Below, in pieces: positions 18,508 through 27,557 of a stretch of DNA of 64,000 bases (positions within the stretch are counted from its first letter, which is position 1; the number at the start of each line of letters is the position of its first letter). Position numbers and translations under genes: made by a program. The stretch covers positions 144,625 through 208,624 of the forward strand of contig DIUC01000039.1 of assembly GCA_002435785.1 (NCBI GenBank), written 5' to 3'. The stretch comes from Saprospiraceae bacterium UBA6168 (GTDB taxonomy: Bacteria; Bacteroidota; Bacteroidia; Chitinophagales; Saprospiraceae). The notes beneath the pieces are model-generated. The model ran no database searches. It had not been told where the DNA came from and worked only from the letters and a program-made list of their open reading frames with translations.

Positions 18508-19080
18508 CTACTTTGGCAGGAGTACCTTGTCAGTGACATAAACCATACCGTTGGAGGCCTTCACCACCCCCAGCACGTTGGCGTCGTTGGCCATGATTTT
18601 GTCACCGCTTTTGTGGATCGTAACCTTGCCACCGTTGGCCATGCCGAGCGTCATGCCATCCGAGAGCATTACTTCTGTGAGGGCGGAGGTGGTAACGTGG
18701 TACTTGAGGATGCCGGTCAAATCCGACTTTTTCTCCGGCTTCAGCAGGCCCTCCACGGTGCCAGCAGGCAGGGCATCGAAGGCAGCGTTGGTCGGTGCAA
18801 AAACAGTGAATGGGCCAACATTGGCCAGTGAATTCACCAGGTCGGCGGCTTGCAGCGCAGCTACGAGCGTCGTGTGGTCTTTCGAACCAACAGCTACTTT
18901 CACCACGTTTGGTTCGGAGTTCTCCTCCACCACGCTGGCCTGGCCACCGCCAGCTGCTGGTGTAGTGGTAGCCTCGGCTACAGCGGCTTCACTGTTTTCG
19001 GTTGCAACCGATTGGCAAGACTGCATACCGAGCGTTGTACCAACAACGAGGGCAAAGACTAAGAAGACTTGTTTTTTCAT
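18508..19080 (-). CDS. fasciclin (FAS1) domain lipoprotein
   Basis: The ATG at 19080 begins a lipoprotein-type leader (KKQVFLVFALVVGTTLGMQS then C). The 190-residue product has an Ala/Thr-rich linker (about 25-55), then one FAS1 domain: HTTLVAALQAADLV, the H1 box GPFTVFAPTNAAFDALP, and the H2-type YVTDKVLLPK end. FAS1 domains mediate adhesion or extracellular binding. It is a single gene with its own terminator. Confidence 0.9.
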   Translation of the reverse strand: MKKQVFLVFALVVGTTLGMQSCQSVATENSEAAVAEATTTPAAGGGQASVVEENSEPNVVKVAVGSKDHTTLVAALQAADLVNSLANVGPFTVFAPTNAAFDALPAGTVEGLLKPEKKSDLTGILKYHVTTSALTEVMLSDGMTLGMANGGKVTIHKSGDKIMANDANVLGVVKASNGMVYVTDKVLLPK

Positions 19081-19271
19081 GATTAGAATTTTTTGATTCA
19101 GAATAAAAATATTTTCGGACAATTTTATCCGATACTTTTCGAACCGTTGATGACTTTTAGCAAAAAGTGGTGGTGACTTTGGTCATGCACCTGATTCCCG
19201 GCTTTTTGTGGAAAAATTGGGCTTTAAACCTTGAAGAAAAAACAGCCACCCATTTTGGAAAACGAAAGCAA

Positions 19272-19279
19272 TAAATTTG
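19272..19279 (+). promoter_or_regulatory. -7 promoter element of recD2
   Basis: TAAATTTG matches TAnnTTTG and lies 16 bp before the TTG start at 19296. Confidence 0.55.
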
Positions 19280-19295
19280 CAGAAAAATTCTGCGC

Positions 19296-21452
19296 TTGGA
19301 CACCATCACCGGCCATATCGAACGCATCACCTTCCAGAACGCCGACAACGGCTGGACGGTGGCCCGCTTGCAGGAGCCGGGCAAGCTTGACCTGACCACC
19401 GTGGTCGGCACGATGACCTCGGTGCAGGTGGGCGAGAGCCTTCGCTGCCAGGGGCATTGGAAAAACGACACGAACTTCGGCTTCCAGTTCGTGGTGCAGA
19501 CCTACGAGGTCACGCAGCCCGCCACCATCCGGGGCATCCAGAAGTACCTCGCCAGCGGCATGATAAAGGGAATCGGCGACCATTTTGCGGAGCAAATCGT
19601 GCTGCGCTATGGCGAGCGGACGCTGGACGTGATTGACCAGACACCCGATTTGCTCATGGAGATTGACGGCATCGGGCCGAAGCGCTTCGCAAAAATTACG
19701 GCAGGATGGGCGGAGCAAAAGGCCATCCGGGAGGTGATGGCTTTCTTGATGCAGCACGAAATCAGCCCGACCTACGCCCAAAAAGTGTTCAAGACCTACG
19801 GCGAGGAGAGCATCGCCGTGCTGCAAGAAAACCCGTATCGCCTCGCCCGAGACATCCACGGCATCGGCTTCAAGACTGCCGACAAGACGGCCCTCAAGCT
19901 CGGCATCCCGCACGAGAGCGAACTGCGGATTGACGCTGGGGTAGAGTACGTGCTGAACACACTGAGCAACGATGGCCATACCTGTTACCCAGTGGACAAG
20001 TTCCTCGAACAGGCGCAGCAACTGCTGGAGGTGGAGGCCAACCAAGTGGCAGCCCGCCTCGCCGCCATCGAGCAGGAGGAGCGCATCGTGACGGCCCCGC
20101 TGACGATTGACGGGACGCTGACGGCCTGCGTTTGGCTCAAGGTCTTCCACGTCTGCGAGCAGGGAATCGGCAACGAAATGAGGCGCTTGCAAGGGGGGAG
20201 TTCCTCATTGCGGAGCGTAAAAACAGGCGAAGCCGTGGCCTGGGCGGAGCAAAAACTTAACATCCAATTGGCTGAAAACCAGCGCATTGCGGTAGCGAAA
20301 AGCCTCACGGAGAAAGTGCATATCATCACAGGCGGCCCCGGTACGGGCAAGAGCACCATCACGAAGGTCATCCTGTTGGTGAGCCACCAACTGACGCAGA
20401 AAATCATGCTGGCTGCGCCAACGGGCCGGGCCGCCAAGCGCATGTCGGAAATAACGGGCCTGAAGGCCAGCACCATCCACAGCCTACTCGAATTCGATTT
20501 CAGCGTCAACGGCTTCAAGCGAAACCGGGAGAACCCGCTGGACTGCGACCTGCTCATCGTGGACGAGGCGAGCATGATTGACACGGTGCTGATGTTTAAC
20601 CTGCTGAAGGCCGTGCCGACCACGGCCAGACTGGTGCTGGTCGGCGATGTGGACCAGTTGCCAAGCGTGGGGGCGGGCAGCGTGTTGCAGGATTTGATTT
20701 TGAGCGAAAAACTGCCGACGACCCGCCTGACTGAGATTTTCCGGCAGGCGCAGTCCTCGAAAATCATCGTGAACGCTCACCGCATCAATGCGGGGATGTT
20801 CCCCGACCTGAGCAATGCCAAGGGTGGCGACTTTTTTTTCATGGAGGAAGAAGACCCCGACAAGCTGACCGACCTCATCGTGAACCTCGTGGACAGCCGC
20901 CTGCCCAAGGCTTATGGCTTCGATTCCTTCGACGACATACAGGTGCTGGCCCCCATGAACCGGGGCACCATCGGCAACCGCAACCTGAACACTATTTTGC
21001 AGAAAAAACTGAACCCCAGCTACGACCCGCTGTTGACGATGGGCCGCAGTTTCCACGACGACGACAAGGTGATGCAAATCAAGAACAACTACGACAAGGA
21101 TGTCTATAACGGCGACGTGGGCCGCATAAAGAAGATTGACAAAACGGAGCAGGAAGTGGTGGTCGTTTTCGATGGACGTGAGGTCTTCTACGACTTCACC
21201 GAATTGGACGAACTGACGCTGGCCTACGCCGTGAGCATCCACAAATACCAAGGCAGCGAATGCCCCTGCGTGGTGATGCCGCTGGTGATGGGGCATTATA
21301 TGATGCTCTACCGCAACCTGATTTATACGGGCATCACGAGGGGGAAAAAGCTGGTGGTGCTGGTCGGCTCGAAGAAGGCGATAGCCATGGCGGTGGGAAA
21401 CGACAAGGCGGTGAAGCGGTTTACGGGGTTGGGGGAGGTGATGCGGAAATAG
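19296..21452 (+). CDS. recD2: RecD2-like ATP-dependent DNA helicase
   Basis: This 718-residue SF1B helicase starts with TTG at 19296, since no ATG precedes the conserved ITGHIERITFQNADNGW start. Domains: N-terminal OB-like region (1-80), helix-hairpin-helix region with DGIGPKRFAKI and GIGFKTADKTAL, and a RecA-like core with Walker A GGPGTGKST (346-354) and Walker B DEASMID (423-429). Motif III is LVGDVDQLPSVGAG, and the UvrD_C_2 end is AYAVSIHKYQGSECP with YTGITRGKKLV. RecD2 proteins unwind DNA 5'-3' outside RecBCD and act in repair. The last 93 bp are repeated at 21801-21899 beyond a tandem array. Confidence 0.93.
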   Translation: MDTITGHIERITFQNADNGWTVARLQEPGKLDLTTVVGTMTSVQVGESLRCQGHWKNDTNFGFQFVVQTYEVTQPATIRGIQKYLASGMIKGIGDHFAEQIVLRYGERTLDVIDQTPDLLMEIDGIGPKRFAKITAGWAEQKAIREVMAFLMQHEISPTYAQKVFKTYGEESIAVLQENPYRLARDIHGIGFKTADKTALKLGIPHESELRIDAGVEYVLNTLSNDGHTCYPVDKFLEQAQQLLEVEANQVAARLAAIEQEERIVTAPLTIDGTLTACVWLKVFHVCEQGIGNEMRRLQGGSSSLRSVKTGEAVAWAEQKLNIQLAENQRIAVAKSLTEKVHIITGGPGTGKSTITKVILLVSHQLTQKIMLAAPTGRAAKRMSEITGLKASTIHSLLEFDFSVNGFKRNRENPLDCDLLIVDEASMIDTVLMFNLLKAVPTTARLVLVGDVDQLPSVGAGSVLQDLILSEKLPTTRLTEIFRQAQSSKIIVNAHRINAGMFPDLSNAKGGDFFFMEEEDPDKLTDLIVNLVDSRLPKAYGFDSFDDIQVLAPMNRGTIGNRNLNTILQKKLNPSYDPLLTMGRSFHDDDKVMQIKNNYDKDVYNGDVGRIKKIDKTEQEVVVVFDGREVFYDFTELDELTLAYAVSIHKYQGSECPCVVMPLVMGHYMMLYRNLIYTGITRGKKLVVLVGSKKAIAMAVGNDKAVKRFTGLGEVMRK

Positions 21453-21469
21453 TTTCCCCTCCAAGCCAA

Positions 21470-21705
21470 GTGGCTCGTGCGAACAAAATTGTTGCTCGTG
21501 CGAACAAAATTGTTGCCTGTGCGAACAAAATTGTCGGTCGTGCGAACAAAATTGTCGGTCGTGCGAACAAAATTGTCGGTCGTGCGAACAAAATTGTTGG
21601 TCGTGCGAACGAAATTGTTGCCTGTGCGAACGAAATTGTTGCCTGTGCGAGCAAAATTGTCGGTCGTGCGAGCAAAATTGTTGGTCGTGCGAGCAAAATC
21701 CTGAG
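21470..21705. repeat. 21-bp tandem array 2 (11 units)
   Basis: GA(A/G)C(A/G)AAATTGT recurs at 21481, 21502, 21523, 21544, 21565, 21586, 21607, 21628, 21649, 21670 and 21691, always 21 bp apart. Each unit contains AACAA-AA-TTGTT, a near palindrome, followed by a variable 5-7 bp that ends in GTGC. Late units change AACA to AACG and then AGCA, so substitutions run along the array. Several frames on both strands are open throughout, encoding seven-residue repeats such as VRTKLSV, but this follows from the period. The array starts 18 bp after recD2. Confidence 0.94.
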
Positions 21706-21800
21706 GTGAGCATCGCTTTTAAGACAGTGAAGTTGGGAGGGGGGTGATGGGAAGCCCTGTATCAATGGCTGCCAATTGATAACAGAAAGGCCACTAACTT

Positions 21801-21899
21801 ATCCTCGTCGGCTCGAAGAAGGCGGTGGCGATGGCGGTGGGGAATGATAAAGCGGTGAAGCGGTTTACGGGGTTGGGGGAGGTGATGAAGGGAAAGTAG
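21801..21899 (+). pseudogene. duplicate of the recD2 3' end
   Basis: This stretch repeats recD2 positions 21360-21452 with a few changes and one extra codon. In frame it encodes LVGSKKAVAMAVGNDKAVK, then RFTGLGEVMKGK and a stop. It has no start or upstream coding region. The array (21470-21705) and about 95 bp of unassigned sequence lie between the two copies. Confidence 0.85.
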
Positions 21900-21907
21900 T
21901 TTTTTGG

Positions 21908-21915
21908 TAACTTTG
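21908..21915 (+). promoter_or_regulatory. -7 promoter element of the ATPase-HNH pair
   Basis: TAACTTTG matches TAnnTTTG, 22 bp before the ATPase start codon at 21938 and 8 bp after the recD2 fragment. Confidence 0.6.
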
Positions 21916-21937
21916 ACCCTCAAGTAATTGCAACAAC

Positions 21938-23317
21938 ATGAAAATCAGCAAGATAAAAATCAGCAAGTTCCACCAGTTCGAGGATTTTGAACTGGACTTG
22001 ACGTACCCGAAGGGGCATGAGAAGGAAGGGAAGCCGTTGGACAAGGTTTGCTTTATTGGGCAGAGTGGGACGGGGAAGACGACGTTGTTGGAGATGATAA
22101 AACATGCTTGTACTCCATATCTTACACCATCTATTCGCTTTGAGTCAGACTTGTTTTCAACATCTGATGGAGAAGATTTCGGCTTTTTTCGTTTTTATAG
22201 AGAAAAAGATAAATACAGTGAAGAGAGCTACATGGATGTTTCTGTCGCATATAATGATGATAGCAAAAAATTAGATGACCCATTTGAAGCAGAAGAGCCA
22301 ATTGCGAGGGCACTCCTATATTTCGCCACCGGACTTTCAAATGCTGATTTGACACAATCAATGATAAATTCTTTTGAAAAGAAAATTTTAATCGAACCAA
22401 ATAAGACTTATAGACCTCGAAAAGCTCCAATTAAAGAGCTTAATTTTCATCAAGTCACTAAAGATAGCATTAAAAGCATATGGGAAGCATTTTATCAGCT
22501 TATTCAAAATCATCAACAAGACGAAGCGAATTTTAAACTTAATTTAATCAACCGCTTCGAGAAAGAAAAAATAGACATATCTAAAGAGTTGTCAAATTGG
22601 AGAAGCCAACATCCAAATCCAATAGAGATTGTTGCAAAAGAATGTCTAAATCCAATACTTAAACAGTTTCAATTGGCTGTAAAAACCGAAGTTGATGACG
22701 TAAGGCAACTGCATTCATTGCAAATCAGTAGTTTATTTGAAAAAACAACTATCCCGTACGAATTTCTCAGCACCGGCACCAAACAAATCATCTTCACCGC
22801 CTTCCCCATTTACCAGCTATTGGAAGACGACAGCATCGTACTAATGGACGAGCCAGAAACCTCGCTTTATCCAGATATACAGCGGGAAATCATACCCTAC
22901 TATACCTCCTTTGACAAGAACAAAACCTCGCAGTTTTTCTTTGCCACGCACTCGCCCATCATCGCTTCGGCGTTTGAGCCTTGGGAGATTGTGGAATTGA
23001 AGTTTGATGAGAAGGGGAAGGTGTATCGGGATAAGTACTATGAGGGGGAGAATCATGTGAACAATTACCGACTCGATGCGCAGATATTGCGCTATGACCA
23101 GATTTTGACCCGGATATTTGATTTATCGGGCGACAGTGACGCAAAGCGGGCGGAGAAATTGCAGGAGCTTGCCATTTTGAAAAATAAAGTGGAACGATTG
23201 AAAAAAGAGGAAATGGATAAACCTTCTGCTGAAACACAAAAAATCATCAACGAGTACCTGCAATTATCGGACGATATTTCTGGTACTTGGGCGCTTTCCC
23301 GTCATGAGAAAAATTGA
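21938..23317 (+). CDS. AAA/ABC-type ATPase of a Septu-like defence pair
   Basis: This 459-residue protein has an N-terminal SMC/RecF-type segment (KISKFHQFEDFELDL), Walker A GQSGTGKTT (41-49) and a long helical middle (about 110-260). A signature-like LSTGTKQ follows, then Walker B IVLMDEPETSLYP with D/E near 304-305, and an H-loop FFATHSPIIAS. The C-terminus is coiled and Lys/Glu-rich. This matches the PtuA-type ATPase of Septu and related OLD-like anti-phage proteins. Its 3' end overlaps the next gene by 14 bp. The middle of the gene (about 22100-22760) is much more AT-rich than the flanks, suggesting foreign origin. The defence role is inferred from the pairing. Confidence 0.8.
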   Translation: MKISKIKISKFHQFEDFELDLTYPKGHEKEGKPLDKVCFIGQSGTGKTTLLEMIKHACTPYLTPSIRFESDLFSTSDGEDFGFFRFYREKDKYSEESYMDVSVAYNDDSKKLDDPFEAEEPIARALLYFATGLSNADLTQSMINSFEKKILIEPNKTYRPRKAPIKELNFHQVTKDSIKSIWEAFYQLIQNHQQDEANFKLNLINRFEKEKIDISKELSNWRSQHPNPIEIVAKECLNPILKQFQLAVKTEVDDVRQLHSLQISSLFEKTTIPYEFLSTGTKQIIFTAFPIYQLLEDDSIVLMDEPETSLYPDIQREIIPYYTSFDKNKTSQFFFATHSPIIASAFEPWEIVELKFDEKGKVYRDKYYEGENHVNNYRLDAQILRYDQILTRIFDLSGDSDAKRAEKLQELAILKNKVERLKKEEMDKPSAETQKIINEYLQLSDDISGTWALSRHEKN

Positions 23318-24023
23318 CAAAACCTGCTCACTTTCAACGGTTTATAAGGCTTGGGAAGAGGACTTGGAGGCACGGGGCCAAGCCCACACTACCTATAATT
23401 CTTCCAGTGGAGAATATTACCGGGATATTATAATGCAACTGTATTTGTGCCAAGATGGATTGTGCGCTTATACGGAGCAGTCGCTTTGCCAATCAGCAAT
23501 TTATGCCACAACAAATTGGAAGAATGGTCGCTATATCGCTGAAATACCTACACAAAAGCCTTTGGGCAGCCTCGACCATTTCGACCCAACTTTGAAGGCT
23601 AACCAAGCGTGGTTATGGTCTAACTTTTTCATGATAAATTTTGAAGTCAATTCTTCTAAAATCAAAGGAAGCAAGCCTGTTGACCCAATTCTAAAGCCAG
23701 ATAGGGATGGTTACGACCCTTTTGAATTGCTTGAATACGACATGCAGCTCCATACTTTTCGTCCAAATGAGAAGTTGGAATCAGCGGAATTCGAGAAAGT
23801 GGAAAACATGATTAATGTGCTCGGAATTAATCATATTGACGAGGATAGAAAAGATTTGCTTAGCAAAACGCTGCGGTTGATATACACTTGCCATTGGACT
23901 TGGGACGAAGCCGAAACCAAAACCCGGCAGTTCCCCACTGCTTTGAAAATGTGCAGAATTCAGTTGGAAAACGACCAAAGCAAATTCAGAATGGTGCTTT
24001 TTGGTGGAGATTCGATTGAGTAG
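23304..24023 (+). CDS. HNH-like nuclease partner of the ATPase (PtuB-like)
   Basis: This 239-residue protein starts inside the end of the ATPase gene. The region LCQDGLCAYTEQSLC (about 49-63), then SLDHFDPTLKA with the candidate catalytic His, then LWSNFFMINFEVNSSKIKG, follows the PtuB/HNH layout: (C)xYxE ... DHFxP ... N ... N..K. Several zinc cysteines usual in HNH proteins are replaced, which makes the assignment less certain. In Septu the ATPase partner controls the nuclease. AT-rich like the ATPase middle. No other defence gene follows. Anti-phage function is inference. Confidence 0.65.
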   Translation: MRKIDKTCSLSTVYKAWEEDLEARGQAHTTYNSSSGEYYRDIIMQLYLCQDGLCAYTEQSLCQSAIYATTNWKNGRYIAEIPTQKPLGSLDHFDPTLKANQAWLWSNFFMINFEVNSSKIKGSKPVDPILKPDRDGYDPFELLEYDMQLHTFRPNEKLESAEFEKVENMINVLGINHIDEDRKDLLSKTLRLIYTCHWTWDEAETKTRQFPTALKMCRIQLENDQSKFRMVLFGGDSIE

Positions 24024-24121
24024 CCTTAAAATGGGAATGTCTCGTTCTCACGCCACCAGGTATTTCCGCCAACCTTTCCCTTGTTTTCGCATCAGTACCC
24101 GCTCCGGTCGTCCGTAAAGGT

Positions 24122-25621
24122 TCACGACTTCCCCCCCATCACCCCCTCCACCAATTTCCTATCGTTCGCCAGCCTCGGCACCTTGTTCTGGCCGCCGAGC
24201 TTGCCCTGTGACTTCATGTAGGAGCGAAAGGCGTCACGGGGCAGCGGCACGATTTTCAGCGGGCGGAGGATATTTCCTTTGATGAGGTCGGCGTAGTAGA
24301 TGTTCTGTTTAACCATCTCATCGTCAAGCAGTTGCGCAAAGCGGACCAAGTCGTCTGGCTGGCGGTCGAACTCCACGAACCACTCATGGTAGGGCAACCC
24401 TCCTTCTGGTGGTGCCACTTGCGGGGCCACCGTGAACTCGACGACGCTCACCCCCACGGCTTGTGAAACCGCAAGCATGGCGGCCTCCACTTCTTTGCCA
24501 ATCACGTGTTCGCCGAAGGCGGAAATGAAATGCTTCACCCGTCCGGTGACGATAATCCGGTAGGGGTTCAGGGACACGAACTCCACGGTGTCGCCGATGT
24601 TGTAGCCCCAAAGCCCGGCGTTGTTGTTGATGATGAGGGCGTAGTTTACCCCAAGCTCCACATTGCGGAGCGAAAGGCGGGTGGGTTGCTCGTTGAAAAC
24701 CTCGTCCAATGGAACGAACTCAAAGAAGATGCCAGAGGCGGCGTTGAGCAGTAGCCCCGGCTCGGTTTGGCTGTCCTGAAAGGCGATGAAGCCCTCGCTG
24801 GCCGGGTAGGTTTCCACGCTGTCCAAGCGCTGGCCAACCAGCGCTTCCAAGCCTGCCCGGTACGGCTCGAAGTTTACGCCGCCATAAACGAAGACCTTGA
24901 AATTGGGGAAAACGTCTTTCACGAATTGCTTGCCGCTGCGCTCCAGCAGCCGCTCATAGTACATCTGCACCCACGGCGGTATGCCGCTGATGAGGCGCAG
25001 GTCCTGCCCCAGCGTTTCCGTCACGATGGCCTCCAGTTTTTGCTCCCAATCTTCGATGCAGTTGGTGGGGAAGCTGGGCAGTTGGCTGGTGCGCAGCCAA
25101 GCTGGCACTTCGTGGTTGACGATGCCGGAAAGCCGCCCGGCGGGTATGCTTCCCGCCAAGTCCAGTTCCGGGCTGCCAGAGAGGAATATCATTTTGCCAT
25201 CGAAAAAATCGAAATTGCCGGTGCGGGCGGCGTAGTTGAAGAGGGCATTGCGGGCCGTGCCGAAGTGGTTTGGCATGGAATCCCGAGTGAGGGGGATGTA
25301 CTTGACGCCGGAGGTAGTGCCGCTGGTCTTGGCGAAGTATTTCGGGAGGCCGGGCCAAAGCACGTCCCGCTCGCCAGTCTTTATGCGCTCCACCCATGGA
25401 CGCAGGGCTTCGTAGTCCCGCAGCGGCACTTGCGCCCGAAAGGCTTCGTGGCTGTTGATTTTGTCAAAACCATGCTCCTTGCCGAAGGCCGTGCGGCGTC
25501 CATTTTTTATCAAATCCTGAAAAACCAAGTCCTGTGCCTCGGGCGCTGCCCGGCTCCAACGCTCAATGTTTCGGGCGATGAGATGGGCAATGGGCTTGAG
25601 CAGGCGGGATTTGATTTTCAT
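24122..25621 (-). CDS. GH3 family (auxin-responsive-like) acyl-adenylate protein
   Basis: This 499-residue protein belongs to the GH3 family of the ANL adenylate-forming superfamily. The nucleotide motif is KTSGTTSGVKYIPLT, and VYGGVNFEPYR, ETYPASEGFIAFQ and YNIGDTVEFVSLNPYRIIVTGR follow in order. Bacterial GH3 proteins are widespread in Bacteroidota. Plant members conjugate amino acids to hormones; the bacterial substrate is unknown. It lies 43 bp downstream of glgP on the same strand, with a low-complexity GAGTGAGC-rich spacer between. Confidence 0.9.
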   Translation of the reverse strand: MKIKSRLLKPIAHLIARNIERWSRAAPEAQDLVFQDLIKNGRRTAFGKEHGFDKINSHEAFRAQVPLRDYEALRPWVERIKTGERDVLWPGLPKYFAKTSGTTSGVKYIPLTRDSMPNHFGTARNALFNYAARTGNFDFFDGKMIFLSGSPELDLAGSIPAGRLSGIVNHEVPAWLRTSQLPSFPTNCIEDWEQKLEAIVTETLGQDLRLISGIPPWVQMYYERLLERSGKQFVKDVFPNFKVFVYGGVNFEPYRAGLEALVGQRLDSVETYPASEGFIAFQDSQTEPGLLLNAASGIFFEFVPLDEVFNEQPTRLSLRNVELGVNYALIINNNAGLWGYNIGDTVEFVSLNPYRIIVTGRVKHFISAFGEHVIGKEVEAAMLAVSQAVGVSVVEFTVAPQVAPPEGGLPYHEWFVEFDRQPDDLVRFAQLLDDEMVKQNIYYADLIKGNILRPLKIVPLPRDAFRSYMKSQGKLGGQNKVPRLANDRKLVEGVMGGKS

Positions 25622-25664
25622 AACAAGCGAGTGAGCGGGTGAGAAATGTGAGCGAGTGAGCTAA

Positions 25665-27344
25665 CTAAACCAACTCCATCTTCTTCGCCCCCACTTTGTA
25701 CATCTTCTTGTAATACTCGTCGGCCATGCGGTCGGAGTCGAAGAAGGTGACGACTTCCTTCATGCTGTGTTTCACGACGGCAAGCCATTTTTTGCGATTG
25801 TTGTAGTACATGGGCAAAATCTCGTCTTCCAGCACGGACATCAAGTTCTTGCGGTCAAATTCATCCTGTATGCCTTCCGGCCAAGTGGCATTGGCTTGTT
25901 CGGTCACGAAGCAGTTGTGGCCGTGGCTGGCGAACTCCGGTATCCAGCCGTCCCAGGTGGAGAGGTTCACGCAGGCGTTCATGGCGGCGGTCATGCCGCT
26001 GGTACCCGATGCCTCACGGGGAATGCGGGGGTTGTTCAGCCAGATGTCGCTGCCCTGCTTCATGATTTTAGAAAGGGCAAGCTCGTAGCCCGTGATGACG
26101 GCCAGGTTTGGGTATTTATTGGAGATATGCACCAGCTTGTTGAAGGTGCCGATGGCGTCGTAATCCATCGGGTAGGGCTTGCCCGCCCAGATGATTTGGA
26201 TGGGCAGTTTCGTGTCGTTGAGCAGTTTTTCAAAATGGTCCAAATCACGGGTGATGAGGTCCGCCCGTTTGTACCCAGCATAGCGCCTCGCCCACACGAG
26301 GGTCAGCACGTCCGGCTGGAATATCTTCCCAGTCTGGTCGGCCACTACGTCGAAAAGGCGGCATTTGAGCTCCGTTTTACGGGCTTCGAGTGCGTCGTCA
26401 TCGTCGTTTTCTAGCGCTGCATCCAATTCGGGGTCGTGCCAGTAGAGGTGGTTCTGCGCATTGGTGACGTGGGTGATGGGGCAAATGCCGTCAAAGCCGC
26501 CCCACATTTCACGGGCCACTTCGCCGTGGATTTTCGAGACGCCGTTGGACATGCGGGCCATCCGAAGGGCTGCCAGTGAGTGGCTGAACACGTCGTCGGC
26601 AATGCCCGTGATGCGGCGCACCTCGGAGAGCGTCACCTTTCCGAAGAAGCTCATGCGCTCCAGCAGGTGGATGTCGTGCTTCTCGTTGCCAGCGTCCACG
26701 GGGGTATGGGTGGTGAACACCAGGTGCTTGCGCACTTCGTCCTTTACCCCAAATTTGTCATACAGGTGAAAGGCGGCGGGCAGTGCGTGGGCCTCGTTGA
26801 GGTGGTAAACATCAGCGTCGTAGTCGAGGATGTCGAGCAATTTGGCGCCGCCCATGCCCAGTAGGATGGACTGTGCCACCTTGGCCTCCGTGTTGTTGGA
26901 GTAAAGCCGGTGGCAGATGGTCTGCGCTAAATAGTCGTTGTCGGGGTGGATGGTGGACAGCAGGAACAGCGGCGCCGAGCCGAAAACATGCGGTGGCAAG
27001 TACCATGCCTTGACCTTTATGGGGTGCTTGTTCACCTCAATGTCGAACTCGATGCCCGTGTCCACAAGGAAATTGTAATGGCGCTCCATGAATAGCACGT
27101 CCATTTCGCCGTTGCTGTTGCGCACCTGGTCATAGTAGCCGTACTTCCAGAGGATGCCGACGCCAATCAGGTTTTGCTTAAGGTCGAATGCGCTGCGCAT
27201 GTGCGATCCGGCGAGGTAGCCGAGGCCACCGGAGTATATTTTCAGCGCTTGGTCAATGGCGAACTCCATGCTGAAGTAGGCCACACGCTGCGAGTACTTT
27301 TTGTCGGTGGGATAAGGATGCTTAAAAGGCATGAACTGGCTCAT
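25665..27344 (-). CDS. glgP: alpha-glucan (glycogen/maltodextrin) phosphorylase
   Basis: This 559-residue protein is a GT35 phosphorylase of the short bacterial type. It opens with VAYFSMEFAIDQALKIYSGG and carries HLNEAHALPAAFHLY, FTTHTPVDAGNEKHD, WARRYAGYKRADLI and the PLP-region text LNNPRIPREASGTSGMTA. The usual N-terminal regulatory extension is absent, as is common in this subfamily. It releases glucose-1-phosphate from alpha-1,4-glucans. It diverges from the DMT-family gene at 27558. Confidence 0.92.
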   Translation of the reverse strand: MSQFMPFKHPYPTDKKYSQRVAYFSMEFAIDQALKIYSGGLGYLAGSHMRSAFDLKQNLIGVGILWKYGYYDQVRNSNGEMDVLFMERHYNFLVDTGIEFDIEVNKHPIKVKAWYLPPHVFGSAPLFLLSTIHPDNDYLAQTICHRLYSNNTEAKVAQSILLGMGGAKLLDILDYDADVYHLNEAHALPAAFHLYDKFGVKDEVRKHLVFTTHTPVDAGNEKHDIHLLERMSFFGKVTLSEVRRITGIADDVFSHSLAALRMARMSNGVSKIHGEVAREMWGGFDGICPITHVTNAQNHLYWHDPELDAALENDDDDALEARKTELKCRLFDVVADQTGKIFQPDVLTLVWARRYAGYKRADLITRDLDHFEKLLNDTKLPIQIIWAGKPYPMDYDAIGTFNKLVHISNKYPNLAVITGYELALSKIMKQGSDIWLNNPRIPREASGTSGMTAAMNACVNLSTWDGWIPEFASHGHNCFVTEQANATWPEGIQDEFDRKNLMSVLEDEILPMYYNNRKKWLAVVKHSMKEVVTFFDSDRMADEYYKKMYKVGAKKMELV

Positions 27345-27525
27345 GAATCTGTAGTTTTCAATGAATTTTTTTACCCGGCCTGTTCATCAGGCCAAGGCAT
27401 TGCAAAAGGTGTAGTTTCGTGAATTACCAAGTGCTTAAAGCAAAAAAGCGGGGGCGAAGATATTGAAATTGTGAGAAACTGTGCCAGTTGTTGTGCGGCA
27501 ACTGTTTTTGAAGGGGGCGAAACCG

Positions 27526-27533
27526 TAATTTTG
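27526..27533 (+). promoter_or_regulatory. -7 promoter element of the DMT gene
   Basis: TAATTTTG fits TAnnTTTG, 24 bp before the start at 27558. Confidence 0.55.
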
Positions 27534-27557
27534 CCCCACTTAGCAAAACTGATTCCA

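Noticed and set aside
21470..21705. CRISPR array
   Set aside because: Units are contiguous 21-bp repeats with no unique spacers, and no cas genes are in the window.
22100..24023. retron upstream of the ATPase-HNH pair
   Set aside because: Some PtuAB pairs accompany retrons, but no reverse transcriptase gene or msr/msd-like sequence is present nearby.
24024..24122. 25-codon minus-strand ORF overlapping the GH3 stop (starts GTG, text GRPERVLMRKQGKGWRKYLVA minus its last residue)
   Set aside because: It is too short to support without homologues. It could be a fragment of a lost gene.
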